Part shown: positions 45,398-54,187 of the stretch, piece by piece
Position numbering within the stretch: position 1 is the stretch's first letter
Layout: every line of letters begins with the position of its first letter
Source of the DNA: Gemmatimonadota bacterium
GTDB taxonomy: Bacteria > Gemmatimonadota > Gemmatimonadetes > Longimicrobiales > Gaopeijiaceae
NCBI GenBank assembly: GCA_041390125.1
Contig: JAWKQN010000010.1
Location: forward strand, 180,486 to 244,485
DNA length: 64,000 nucleotides
Reading direction: 5' to 3'
Notes under the pieces: model-generated
The model's database searches: none
Told to the model about the DNA's origin: nothing
The model's input: the letters and a program-made list of their open reading frames with translations, nothing else
Translations under genes and position numbers: made by a program

Positions 45398-45514
45398 GCG
45401 CGGAGGACGCACCGGCACGGCAGCGCCGCGGCCGGCCCCGTGAAGACAGGGGCGTTCGCCCCCGTAGGCTGGGAACGCCGCACCCCGCACCCCCGAGGAT
45501 CCGGAGTTCCGTCC

Positions 45515-46081
45515 ATGAGCCCGATCGGCACCGTCCACCTGGTCTTCAGCCTCCTCGCCCTGGTGTTGGGCGCCGTGGTCCTGAGGATCCCCAAGGGCAC
45601 ACGATGGCACCGCACCTGGGGTCATGGCTACGTGTGGTGCATGATCGGCGTGATCGGCACGTCGTTCGCCATGTATCGGCTGACCGGCCGGCCGGGCCCC
45701 TTCCACCTCGCCGCGGTCGTGGGCGGGGTGACCGTCGCGGGCGGCCTGTGGACCGCGCTCGGCAGGCGTCCTCCCAAGCACTGGATCCTGGCGCACGCCA
45801 CCTGGATGGCCTGGTCCTACGTGGGGCTGTGTGCCGCGTTCGTCGCCGAGTCCATGACGCGGTTCGTGATGCCGCTCATCGCCCCGAGCCTCCAGGCGAA
45901 CGCGCTCTGGCCGCTCTTCTGGACCCTGGTGGCGGTGGGGAGCTTCAGCGTCTTCGGGGTGGGCGCCTGGCTCATCCGGAAGCGGCTGCCCGGCGCCGTC
46001 GCGGGCACGCCCGCGGCCATGCGGCGGGACCGGGAGCTGCTGCGGGCCGCCGAAGCGAAGGTGGGGACCAGGTCCGGCTGA
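45515..46081 (+). CDS. DUF2306-like multi-pass membrane protein
   Basis: 188 residues with about five hydrophobic segments (VHLVFSLLALVLGAVVL, VWCMIGVIGTSFAMY, FHLAAVVGGVTVAGGLW, WMAWSYVGLCAAFVAE, LFWTLVAVGSFSVFGVGAWLI) and conserved His residues (HRTWGHGYVW, HWILAHATW) typical of the DUF2306 group. Function unknown. Divergent from the PD40 gene. It ends at a hairpin terminator. Confidence 0.75.
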   Translation: MSPIGTVHLVFSLLALVLGAVVLRIPKGTRWHRTWGHGYVWCMIGVIGTSFAMYRLTGRPGPFHLAAVVGGVTVAGGLWTALGRRPPKHWILAHATWMAWSYVGLCAAFVAESMTRFVMPLIAPSLQANALWPLFWTLVAVGSFSVFGVGAWLIRKRLPGAVAGTPAAMRRDRELLRAAEAKVGTRSG

Positions 46082-46085
46082 GCCA

Positions 46086-46115
46086 AGGGCCGACCGCGGG
46101 TGAGCGGTCGGCCCT
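46086..46115. terminator. Bidirectional terminator between DUF2306 and ADOP genes
   Basis: Perfect 12-bp stem AGGGCCGACCGC / GCGGTCGGCCCT with loop GGGTGA, extended by AGCC...GGCT with one bulged A. It starts at the DUF2306 stop and lies 57 nt from the stop of the convergent permease gene. Confidence 0.65.
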
Positions 46116-46172
46116 GGCTTCCGTGCCTCCGGTCCCGGTGCGGCCGGTCGACCGTCGGGCGCCCGGCCGCGT

Positions 46173-48899
46173 CTATTCCGCCCGCAGCGTCTCCATGGGA
46201 TCGAGCCGCGCGGCGCGGCGCGCGGGCAGCCACGAAGCCAGCAGCGCCACCGCCGCGAGCAGCAACGGAGCCGACACGAAGGTGACGGGATCCATGGCGG
46301 AGATCTCGAAGAGCGCGGACGCCAGCGTCCGGGACAGCGCCACGGCGCCGGCCAGCCCCAGCACGATGCCGAACGCGGTGACCTTCACCCCTTTGCGCAG
46401 GAACAGCCGCTCCACGTCCTGGCGCTCGGCCCCCAGCGCCATGCGCAGCCCGATCTCGCGGCGACGCTGGCTGATCACGTACGAGATGACACCGAACAGA
46501 CCAATGGCTCCGAGCAATAGCGCCACCACGCCCGCCAGCAGCACGATGATCATCGTGTAGCGGCGCTGGGCCATCGATTCCGCCATGCCCTCGCGCAGCG
46601 CGCGCACCGTGAGGACCGGCACGCCGGGATCCAGCTCGGCCATCAGGCCGCGCAGCGACGTGCCCACCGACGCGGGGTCCAGGCTTCCCTTGATGACGAG
46701 CACCACGCGCGCCACGCCGAGGTTCGGGCCCCAGTCGTGCAGGCCCGCGGGCACGTACATCATCGGGCGCACCTCGGCGTTCAGGCCGAACTCGTGCACG
46801 TCGCCCACCACGCCGACGATCTCGCCCCACTCGCCTTCGTCGTTGTCACGCACCCGCTCGCCGACGGCCTGGCCGTCGAGAAAGCGGTCCGCGAAGGTCT
46901 GGTTGACCCACAGGACGGGCCGACCGTCGTCGCCGTCTCCCCGCTGCATCGTGCGACCCGCCAGGACGGGCATGTCCATCAGCTCGAAGTAGCCCGTGGA
47001 GATGGACTTGTTCATCGCGACGGGTGGGAGCGCGTCGTCCGGCGTGGGGCGGGACTCGATGTCGAACGAGCCGCCGTTCGCATTGCCCTCGATGAAGGGC
47101 AGACCGGAGGTCATCGCCACCTGGTCGATGCCGGGCAGGCCCTCGAGCCGCTCCATCAGGACGCGGTGCGCGGCGAGCGCGCGCTCGGGATCCTCGGACG
47201 CGCTGCGGCTGACGCCCGCGATGGTGACGTTGTCGGGATCGAAACCGGGATCGACCGCTTGCAGACGCGTGAAGCTCCGGAACAGCAGACCGGATCCGAC
47301 CACCAGGACCAGCGCGGCCGCGAGCTGGAGGCTGACGAGGACGTCGCGGCTCCACGTCGATTCACGACCGCCCGTGGTGGTCCGACCGTCGCGGCGCAGC
47401 CCGTCCGCCACCGCCGTGGCGCGCAGGCGGAGGATGGGGAGCAGCGCGAGGACCGTCCCCACCATGAGCGCCAGCCCCACCGCGACCGCGAGGGTGGTCC
47501 CGCCCATGGCGACCTCGTCCAGACGCGGCAGGTCGGCCACGCCGCGGGACGTGACCCACGCGAGGGCGCCCCAGGCCAGGAGCGCGCCCAGTGCGGTGCC
47601 TACGGCGGTGAGCGACAGCGTCTCGGCCAGCACGCTCCAGGCGATGCGCCAGCCACTGGCGCCCAGCGCGGCCCGGACGGCCGTGGGCTTCCGGGCGCTC
47701 TCGGCGCGCACCATGAAGAGGTTGGCCACGTTCGCGCAGGCGACCAGCAGCAGGAACGCCACCGACCCCAGCACCACCCACAACGCCGTGTCGGTCCCGG
47801 AGACCAGCGCTTCGCGCAGGGTGCGTACGGACGCAGACCACCCGGCGCTCTCCAGGAAGGAGGCATCCAGCTCCTCCTCCGGGAAGAAGTCGGGGAGGCG
47901 CGCCTGCAGATCGGACACCAGCGTGCGCGCGTCCGCGAGGCTGACGCCGTCCCGCAAGCGGGCGATGCCGTCCGTGCCGAACGCGCCGAAGGGTCCGTTG
48001 GGATCCACGTACAGCGGCGCCATCAGCGCCAGGCCGTCCGTGTCGTAGTCGAAGCCCGCCGGCATCACCCCGACGACCTCGGTGCTCTGACCATCGATGT
48101 CCACGGTGCGGCCGACGATGCCGGGATCGCGACCGAACCAGCGCGTCCAGGCGCCGTGCGTGAGCAACGCGACCGGGGCGGCGCCTTCGGCGGCGTCGGC
48201 CGCCGTGAAGGCGCGGCCGAGCGCGGGAGGTACGCGCAGCACGTCCCAGACCTCGGGCGTGGCGTAGAGCACCGGCACGCGCTCCGGCGTGTCGCCCAGC
48301 AGCACGTTGCGGCGTGAGACATCGAGCCCTGCGAACGCCGCGAAGACGGGATCCCCGTTCGCATGATAGAAGCGAAGTGTGCCGTCGGAGTTGTTCAGGT
48401 TGGGCAGATCCAACCCGGGGGAGTGGTGCCGCACCTCGACGATGCGCTCGGAGTCCGGGTAGGCGAGCGGGTTCAGCAGGATGCCCTGCACGAGCGCGAA
48501 GATGGCCAGCGTGGAGCCCAGCCCCAGCGCGAGCGTGACGATCGCGGTGAGCGTGAAGGCCGGTGCTTTGGCCAGGGCGCGCCAGGCGACGCGCAGATCC
48601 CGCAGGTGGGTGCCCATGGTGTCACTCGCTCGAGAAGAGAAGGAGGTGCGGCCCGCCCGCGCGCGCTCGGCGCGGCGTTCGGCGGGGATGCGCAAAGCCA
48701 GGTCCCCGAGGCCACGGAGGCCGCGGGTCAGGACAACGGGAAGCCCACCGGCGCGGCGGGATTCCTCCAGCAGGTCGGCGTAGTCCGCGACCAGATCGTC
48801 CCCGAAACGGGCGCGGAAGCCGGGCGGCAGCAGCGCGGCCAGCAGGGCATACAGACGCACCAGCACGGCGTGCGTCCGGGAGCGGCGCCGTGGGCTCAC
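46173..48899 (-). CDS. ADOP-family (acidobacterial duplicated orphan permease) ABC permease
   Basis: 908 residues with the ADOP organisation: an N-terminal prefix domain (LYALLAALLPPGFRARFGDDLV), then two MacB/FtsX-type units, each with a periplasmic domain and helices (APAFTLTAIVTLALGLGSTLAIFAL; VVLGSVAFLLLVACANVANLFMV; LLAGVVALLLGAIGLFGVISYVI in pieces). No ATPase gene is adjacent, which is typical for these orphan permeases. The ATG overlaps the PadR stop (ATGA, 48896-48899). Such PadR-ADOP pairs are abundant in Acidobacteria and Gemmatimonadota; the transported substrate is unknown. Confidence 0.9.
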   Translation of the reverse strand: MSPRRRSRTHAVLVRLYALLAALLPPGFRARFGDDLVADYADLLEESRRAGGLPVVLTRGLRGLGDLALRIPAERRAERARAGRTSFSSRASDTMGTHLRDLRVAWRALAKAPAFTLTAIVTLALGLGSTLAIFALVQGILLNPLAYPDSERIVEVRHHSPGLDLPNLNNSDGTLRFYHANGDPVFAAFAGLDVSRRNVLLGDTPERVPVLYATPEVWDVLRVPPALGRAFTAADAAEGAAPVALLTHGAWTRWFGRDPGIVGRTVDIDGQSTEVVGVMPAGFDYDTDGLALMAPLYVDPNGPFGAFGTDGIARLRDGVSLADARTLVSDLQARLPDFFPEEELDASFLESAGWSASVRTLREALVSGTDTALWVVLGSVAFLLLVACANVANLFMVRAESARKPTAVRAALGASGWRIAWSVLAETLSLTAVGTALGALLAWGALAWVTSRGVADLPRLDEVAMGGTTLAVAVGLALMVGTVLALLPILRLRATAVADGLRRDGRTTTGGRESTWSRDVLVSLQLAAALVLVVGSGLLFRSFTRLQAVDPGFDPDNVTIAGVSRSASEDPERALAAHRVLMERLEGLPGIDQVAMTSGLPFIEGNANGGSFDIESRPTPDDALPPVAMNKSISTGYFELMDMPVLAGRTMQRGDGDDGRPVLWVNQTFADRFLDGQAVGERVRDNDEGEWGEIVGVVGDVHEFGLNAEVRPMMYVPAGLHDWGPNLGVARVVLVIKGSLDPASVGTSLRGLMAELDPGVPVLTVRALREGMAESMAQRRYTMIIVLLAGVVALLLGAIGLFGVISYVISQRRREIGLRMALGAERQDVERLFLRKGVKVTAFGIVLGLAGAVALSRTLASALFEISAMDPVTFVSAPLLLAAVALLASWLPARRAARLDPMETLRAE

Positions 48900-49228
48900 G
48901 CGTAGCCCGGCCCGCGCGCCGCGCGCACGGCGTCCACCAGGGACGCCAGCCGGTCCGCTTCGGCGTCCAGGACGCGGGAGCCCGCGCGGGTCAGCCGGTA
49001 GTCCTGGCGCCGCTGGTCCTCGTCGCCGTCCGACCCGTCGGCGGGCTCGATCAGGCGGGCGTCCGCCAGCTCGCGGATGGAGCCGTAGAGCGTGGCCGGG
49101 TAGAGCGGCACCCGCCCCTCCGTCCGTTCCTCCACGTGGCGCCGCAGCGCCTTCCCGTGGGCCGGGCCGATCTCACGGAGGGCCAGGAGCAGGTGGAACC
49201 AGGCGGGCTTGAGAGGCAGCAGGTCCAT
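48896..49228 (-). CDS. PadR-family transcriptional regulator
   Basis: 110 residues: PadR winged helix (LKPAWFHLLLALREIGPAHGKALRRHV, LYPATLYGSIRELADARLI in pieces, then DYRLTRAGSRVLDAEADRL). The ATG at 49228 (MDLLPLKPAW) is the conserved family start; the longer in-frame extension is Pro-rich and covers the operator. It probably represses itself and the coupled ADOP permease through the dyad upstream. Confidence 0.88.
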   Translation of the reverse strand: MDLLPLKPAWFHLLLALREIGPAHGKALRRHVEERTEGRVPLYPATLYGSIRELADARLIEPADGSDGDEDQRRQDYRLTRAGSRVLDAEADRLASLVDAVRAARGPGYA

Positions 49229-49258
49229 CGGGTCGGGTGGGGTCACGGCTGGGGCCTT

Positions 49259-49297
49259 ACCGGTATGGAATTGATATCGATATGGAACCATACTGGT
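49259..49297. promoter_or_regulatory. Nested dyad operator upstream of padR
   Basis: Outer arms ACCGGTATGG and CCATACTGGT (9 of 10 pair) enclose a perfect palindrome ATATCGATAT (49274-49283). The stretch is AT-rich in GC-rich surroundings, 31-69 nt upstream of the padR start, where promoter and PadR operator are expected. Confidence 0.65.
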
Positions 49298-49430
49298 TTG
49301 GGGGCGGGAAGTTTCAGGGGGCGTCCCGGGCGCAGGACGGGAGTGGGGCGGGAACGGGGTCCAACCGGGCCGCTCCGGTTTAGAAGGGCGGGGCTGTGGC
49401 GGGTCCGGCTTTGCCGGAAGCGCCAAGAGT

Positions 49431-49486
49431 TATAGTTTGTGCGTAGAAAATTGGCCTCAGAGCAAATCAACGTGACAGAAACTATA
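49431..49486. promoter_or_regulatory. Inverted repeat at the start of the abiEi-like gene
   Basis: TATAGTTT (49431-49438) and AAACTATA (49479-49486) form a perfect 8-bp inverted repeat 40 nt apart; with flanks GTTATAGTTTGTG versus the complement of CAGAAACTATACC, 11 of 13 positions agree. AbiEi antitoxins are known to repress their own promoter by binding such repeats. The right arm lies inside the annotated reading frame, so translation may begin downstream of 49439. Confidence 0.6.
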
Positions 49487-50296
49487 CCTGGATTGAGCGC
49501 AGAAGAGGCCGCGTTCCTGACGACCCTGGCAGGGGACGGTCGGACCCTGTTCACCGTCGAGGACGCCCATGCGCACTGGGGCGACGAAACGCGTGCGCGC
49601 GCGCACCTTCACAAACTCGCATCCAAGGGATGGATCGAGCGCCTGGAGCGCGGGAAGTACATCATCATCCCCCTGGAAGCCGGGCCGGCGCGGGAGTGGT
49701 CGGAAAACCCCTTCCTGATTGCCGGCGAGTTGGTCGAGCCGGCCGTCGTGGCCTATTGGACGGCGCTGCATCACTGGCAGTTCACGGAGCAGATGCCGCG
49801 GATCACCTACGTCCAGACGACCGCTCGCAAGCGTGTCCGTCGCAAGACGGTGCTCGGGATCACCTACCAGTTCGTCACGGTCACGGAGCGGAAGCTCTTC
49901 GGCCAGAAACGGGAGTTCGTCGGTCATCGGAGCTACCGGATCACGGACCCTGAGAAGACGCTCCTCGACTGCCTCGACCGGCCGGACCTGGCTGGAGGGA
50001 TCCATGAGGTCATGAAGGCGCTCCGCCAGACCGATCGAATCCGTTGGGACGTGCTCGATGACTACCTCGCCCAGATGGGCGCGGGGGCGGTGGCCAAGCG
50101 GCTCGGGTTCCTGGTGGAGCGGAGCGACCTTGCCGTACCAGATCGCGAAGCCCACCTGACCCGTTGGCAAGCGCAACTCACGTCGGGATTGGCGAAGCTC
50201 GATCCTTCGAGTCCGAGGGATTCGCATCGCATCGACACGCGGTGGCGCATCCGGGTCGATCTCGACGAAGACCTGCTGCGCGGGGGCGCGGTGTGA
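49439..50296 (+). CDS. AbiEi-type antitoxin (transcriptional repressor)
   Basis: 285 residues. N-terminal winged helix (FTVEDAHAHWGDETRARAHLHKL, WIERLERGKYIIIPL in pieces) followed by the AbiEi domain (NPFLIAGELVEPAVVAYWTALHHW, and RSYRITDPEKTLLDCLDRPDLAGG in pieces). AbiEi is the antitoxin and autorepressor of the type IV AbiE abortive-infection system. GTG at 49439 gives the longest form; GTG 49472 is an alternative. The next gene, the toxin, starts with a 4-nt GTGA overlap but is broken, so this antitoxin is now effectively solitary. Confidence 0.85.
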   Translation: MRRKLASEQINVTETIPGLSAEEAAFLTTLAGDGRTLFTVEDAHAHWGDETRARAHLHKLASKGWIERLERGKYIIIPLEAGPAREWSENPFLIAGELVEPAVVAYWTALHHWQFTEQMPRITYVQTTARKRVRRKTVLGITYQFVTVTERKLFGQKREFVGHRSYRITDPEKTLLDCLDRPDLAGGIHEVMKALRQTDRIRWDVLDDYLAQMGAGAVAKRLGFLVERSDLAVPDREAHLTRWQAQLTSGLAKLDPSSPRDSHRIDTRWRIRVDLDEDLLRGGAV

Positions 50297-50582
50297 TTCC
50301 GGACGCAGAGATCCGTCGCGCCGCACGCCGAGCTCGTGTAGAACCGCGTGTCGTTGAGTTGGACTATGTGCTGGGATGGGTGCTCGGGAGCCTTGGGTCG
50401 TCGGCGCGCCTACGCGAGCACCTGATCTTCAACGGAGGTACGTGTCTGCGGAAGTGCTACATCGCTGACTACCGTTTCTCGGAGGATCTCGACTTCACCG
50501 CGGTGCGTGGATGTCGTGGGAGACGTTCAGCGACGGTATCACGGAGGCCATGGAGCATGGACATCGGTCAGGCTCCGGCTGA
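50293..50582 (+). pseudogene. AbiEii-type nucleotidyltransferase toxin, frameshifted and truncated
   Basis: The first about 70 codons (VIPDAEIRRAARRARVEP... LIFNGGTCLRKCYIADYRFSEDLDFT in pieces) carry the nucleotidyltransferase core motif GGT and the paired Asp of SEDLDF of AbiEii/AbiGii toxins. After DLDFTAV this frame loses protein character (ending at 50601), while the -1 frame continues as a helical stretch WMSWETFSDGITEAMEHG and stops at 50582. About two thirds of a normal AbiEii (roughly 250-300 residues) is missing and is not found before the next gene at 50762. The toxin is therefore inactive unless the sequence is faulty. Confidence 0.8.
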
Positions 50583-50703
50583 GGACGTGCGTCACCGGTA
50601 ACGTTGACCCTGTCGAGAGGCAGAGGCCTCCTCGAAGCCCCTCGGTGGGAGCTGCCGCAGCACTGGCGCTCGGCGCCCGGAGCGGCCCCACCACACGAAG
50701 AAC

Positions 50704-50728
50704 GGGGGACGCCGTCCCCGGCGCCCCC
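50704..50728 (-). terminator. Terminator downstream of the VPS10-like gene
   Basis: Stem GGGGG(A)CGCCG / CGGCGCCCCC with one bulge and loop TCCC. On the minus strand it is followed by GTTCTTCGTG. It stands 33 nt past the stop of the gene ending at 50762. Confidence 0.5.
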
Positions 50729-50761
50729 CGCTCCTCCCTTCCCTTCCCGGGAAGCCGACCC

Positions 50762-53700
50762 TCAGCTCACCCGGGGCGGCCGCTGCCAGTTGGTGATGAT
50801 CGGCGGCACGTCCTCGAGCAGGCGGTTCAGGTCGGCGATGACCCCGTCCACGATCTCGGCCAGCTCGTTCGCGCGCCGCGCCGTGGCCGACTCCACCTCG
50901 TTCAGGACGTCCATCTGCCCCTGGGTGGGCCGGGCCTGCACGCCCTGCATGGCGCCCACGATGGTGCGCAGCTGCTCCATCAACCGCGGCCAGTGGCGGT
51001 AGTTCATGCCGTCCGGCGGGCGCCGCAGCTCGTCATCCAACGTCTGCAGCCTCTCCTGCGCGGTCCCGGCCGTCTCGCGGATCGCGGCCTCGTTGGAGAG
51101 CCCCTTCCCCTCGATGGTGCCGAGCAGATCCTCGAGCTGGCCGCCGAGATCCGTCACCGTGCCCACCATCTCGTTCAGACGGTTCTGCAGGTCACGGGCT
51201 CGCATGGCGGCCGCGAAGCGGGCCTCGTAGTCCGCCTGCGAGGCCTGCACGTTCGGGTCACCACGGAGCTGGAACGTGGTGGACAGCTCCTGTCCGTCGG
51301 CCAGGATCGTGGCCGTGTAGGTGCCGGGGCTCGCGGGCGGGCCGGACGGGCCCCGTCCGAAGAAGCCTCCGCCACCACCCTGTCCGGGCAGGGGCCGGGC
51401 CCCCTCCCACTGCAGGTCCCAGATGGCGCGGTTCACACCCGGCCGCAGGTCCCGGTGCTGCCACTCCTTCACCAGCGTGCCGCTCGCGTCCGTGATGCGC
51501 ACCGTCACGGCGCCGCCGGCCCGCGCGCGTCCCGCGCGCCCGCTTCCCGCGCTCGGGCCACTGCCGCCGTCCGAGGCCTCCTCGGCCATCGGCGCCTGGA
51601 TGCGGTTCAGCGCATCGCGCGACAGCCAGAAGTGGACCCAGGCTCCCGCTTCCGGATTCTCCCCGTGGAAGACGGACTGCCCGAAGTTGCTGTTGCGGCC
51701 CCACTGCTCCCAGTCGGTGGCGGTGCGCATCTGGAAGAGGTGCACGTCCGTCTGCATCGCGTCCGCCAGCTCCACCAGCGGCTGGATGTCGTCCATGATG
51801 AACGCGCCGCGTCCGTGCGTGCCGATCACCAGGTCGTTGTAGCGAGGCTCGATCTTGATGCCGCGCACGGAGACACGCGGCAGGCCGTTGCGGATGTCCA
51901 CCCACGTGCGGCCGCGATCGAACGAGGCGTAGAGGCCGCGCTCCATCCCCACGAACAGCAGGTTGGGGTTCTTCGGGTGCTGCCGGACCACCTTCACGTA
52001 GTCGTCCTGCGGCAGGCCGTCCGACAGGTCACGCCAGTTCTGGCCGTAGTCGGTGGTCTCGTACAGGTGCGGCGTGAAGTCGTCCAAGCGGTGGTTGTCC
52101 ACCGCCACGAACGCCGTGCCCGCCTCTGTGGGGGACGCCTCGATGTTGCCGATCCACGTCTCCCGGGGAAGTCCGCGCACGCGGTCGCGCACGTTGGTCC
52201 AGTTGGCGCCGTCGTCCCGTGAGATCTGGATGTTGCCGTCGTCCGTGCCCACCCAGATCACGCCCTGCTCCACGGGTGATTCGGCCACGGTCAGGATGGT
52301 GGTGTGGAATTCGGCGGCCGTGTTGTCGTTGTAGATCTCCCCGCCGGAGTCGCGCTGCTTCTCCGGGTCGTTGGTGGTGAGATCGGGGCTGATGATGTCC
52401 CACGTGAAGCCGAAGTCGTTGCTGCGGAAGAGCACGTTGCCGCCCCAGTACACGACGCGGGGATCGTGGGGCGAGACGTGGATGGGCGCGTCCCAGTTGA
52501 AGCGGTAGCGGGCCTGCGCCATCGACTGGCCTTGCGAGCCCACGAGCCACGGGAACGGCTCGATGGAGCGCGTCTGTCCGGACTTGGTGTCCGTGATGCG
52601 GAAGTAGCCGCCCTGGGCGTTGGAGTAGACCAGGTTGGGCATGGTGGGCACCGGCACGGTGTAGAAGCCGTCCCCGCCGCTCACGGTGTACCAGTCACGC
52701 TCCAGGATGCCGTCCGGATCGTTGGTGCGCGACGGTCCGCACCAGTTGCCGTTGTCCTGCAGACCGCCGCAGACGTAGTAGGGGTCGCGGTCGTCCACGA
52801 AGATGTGATAGAACTGCGACAGCGCGACGTTGCGCTGGATGTCGAAGTTGTCTCCGCCGTCGCGGCTGATCTGCCAGCCCCCGTCGCTGCCGGACAGGAT
52901 GTGGTCCCCGTCCGCGGGATCGATCCAGAAGGACTGGTGGTCGCCGTGCACGTCGCGCGCGATGCGCTCGAAGGTGCGCCCGCCGTCCGTGGAGCGGGAC
53001 AGCCCACCCGACAGCGTGAACAGGATGTTCTCGTTGCTCGGGTCCACGAAGACGTCCGAGTAGTAGAACGGGCGGAAGTTCAGGTTGCGGTCCGCGTTGA
53101 CCATCCGCCAATGCTCCCCGTAGTCCTCGGAGCGGAAGAGCGTGCCCGCGGTCGGATACTCGGTGATCAGGTAGACGATGTTGGGGCTGGACTGCGCCAC
53201 GCTCAGCCCGATGCGGGCCATGGGCTCCTGCGGCGTGGTCGTGATCTTCTTCCAGGTGTCGCCGCCGTCGCGCGAGACCCAGAGCGCGGTCTGCTTGCCG
53301 CCGTCGTCGAAGCGCCAGGGCCGGCGCCGGAACGTCCACATGCCGGCGTAGACGTTGCGCGGGTTGGAGAGGTCCAGGTCGATGTCGGAGCAGCCGGTGT
53401 CCTGGTCCACGTAGAGCACCTTGGTCCAGGACTTCCCGGCGTCGGTGGTCTTGAAGACGCCGCGCTCCTCGTTGGGCCCCCACTCGCGGCCCAGCGCGCA
53501 CACCAGCGCCACGTCCGGATCGCGCGGGTCCACCACGATGCGCTTGATGCGCTCGGTGCGCTCCAGGCCCAGGTGGCTCCAGGTGGTCCCGCCGTCCGTG
53601 GAGCGCCACACGCCCTTGCCGTAGGAGACGGAGTTGCGCGGATCGCCCTCGCCCGAGCCCAGCCACACCACGTGGTGGTCCGAGGGGGCCACGGCGAGCG

Positions 53701-54010
53701 CACCCACCGAGTAGACCTCCTCGTCCTGCCACTGGCCGGTGAAGGTGTTCCCGCCATTGGTGGTCTTCCAGACACCCCCGTCGGCGCCCCCGACCCAGAA
53801 GGTCTTGGGGTCTCCCGGAACGCCCGCGATCGCCGTGACCCGCCCGCCCATGTTCACGGGCCCGATCTCCCGCCAGGAGAGGCCGGCCAGGGCATCTTCG
53901 GGGGTGAGCGGGCCCTGCTGGGCGGCGAGCGCGGCGGGGGACAGGAGGAGGCTGAAGAGGGTCAGGACCCGGCCCAGCGGACGGGTGGGACTACGGCGGC
54001 GGTACCTCAT
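50762..54010 (-). CDS. VPS10/sortilin-like Asp-box propeller protein, exported
   Basis: 1082 residues with a Sec signal (VLTLFSLLLSPAALAAQ). About ten Asp-box repeats of the S/TxDGGxTW type are seen (TTNGGNTF, STDGGTTW, TTDAGKSW, SRDGGDTW, SEDYGEHW, STDGGRTF, SRDDGANW, TTDYGQNW, SFDRGRTW), forming one or two beta-propellers as in the VPS10/sortilin and BNR proteins; the C-terminal part has an Ig-like domain (PGTYTATILADGQEL) and a helical tail. Usually annotated as a glycosyl hydrolase, but no catalytic residues are evident. GGAG precedes the ATG at 54010. Such proteins are common in Gemmatimonadota. Confidence 0.87.
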   Translation of the reverse strand: MRYRRRSPTRPLGRVLTLFSLLLSPAALAAQQGPLTPEDALAGLSWREIGPVNMGGRVTAIAGVPGDPKTFWVGGADGGVWKTTNGGNTFTGQWQDEEVYSVGALAVAPSDHHVVWLGSGEGDPRNSVSYGKGVWRSTDGGTTWSHLGLERTERIKRIVVDPRDPDVALVCALGREWGPNEERGVFKTTDAGKSWTKVLYVDQDTGCSDIDLDLSNPRNVYAGMWTFRRRPWRFDDGGKQTALWVSRDGGDTWKKITTTPQEPMARIGLSVAQSSPNIVYLITEYPTAGTLFRSEDYGEHWRMVNADRNLNFRPFYYSDVFVDPSNENILFTLSGGLSRSTDGGRTFERIARDVHGDHQSFWIDPADGDHILSGSDGGWQISRDGGDNFDIQRNVALSQFYHIFVDDRDPYYVCGGLQDNGNWCGPSRTNDPDGILERDWYTVSGGDGFYTVPVPTMPNLVYSNAQGGYFRITDTKSGQTRSIEPFPWLVGSQGQSMAQARYRFNWDAPIHVSPHDPRVVYWGGNVLFRSNDFGFTWDIISPDLTTNDPEKQRDSGGEIYNDNTAAEFHTTILTVAESPVEQGVIWVGTDDGNIQISRDDGANWTNVRDRVRGLPRETWIGNIEASPTEAGTAFVAVDNHRLDDFTPHLYETTDYGQNWRDLSDGLPQDDYVKVVRQHPKNPNLLFVGMERGLYASFDRGRTWVDIRNGLPRVSVRGIKIEPRYNDLVIGTHGRGAFIMDDIQPLVELADAMQTDVHLFQMRTATDWEQWGRNSNFGQSVFHGENPEAGAWVHFWLSRDALNRIQAPMAEEASDGGSGPSAGSGRAGRARAGGAVTVRITDASGTLVKEWQHRDLRPGVNRAIWDLQWEGARPLPGQGGGGGFFGRGPSGPPASPGTYTATILADGQELSTTFQLRGDPNVQASQADYEARFAAAMRARDLQNRLNEMVGTVTDLGGQLEDLLGTIEGKGLSNEAAIRETAGTAQERLQTLDDELRRPPDGMNYRHWPRLMEQLRTIVGAMQGVQARPTQGQMDVLNEVESATARRANELAEIVDGVIADLNRLLEDVPPIITNWQRPPRVS

Positions 54011-54111
54011 GGTCGAGCTCCGATCGGCGAACTGGGGACGAATGGCTCCAGTGTAGGGGGTGGAGGGGCTGGGGGTAAGGCGGGGCGATGGGGGACTCAA
54101 CGCCGCTACCA

Positions 54112-54186
54112 TCAAGCCCGGTCGTCCGCCGATGACCGAGCCTCGCCGCGAAAGTGGTCCACCACGGCGCTGGAGGCGAGCAAGAC
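54112..54186 (-). pseudogene. VapC-type PIN toxin remnant (24 codons)
   Basis: One nt after the stop of the small antitoxin-like gene, an open stretch reads VLLASSAVVDHFRGEARSSA and stops at 54112. VapC proteins begin with L(L/V)DTSxxVDxLRG; here the catalytic Asp-Thr pair is replaced by Ala-Ser and the rest (about 110 residues) is missing. The resemblance and position after an antitoxin-type gene suggest a decayed PIN toxin. Short, so the call is moderate. Confidence 0.6.
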
Positions 54187-54187
54187 C

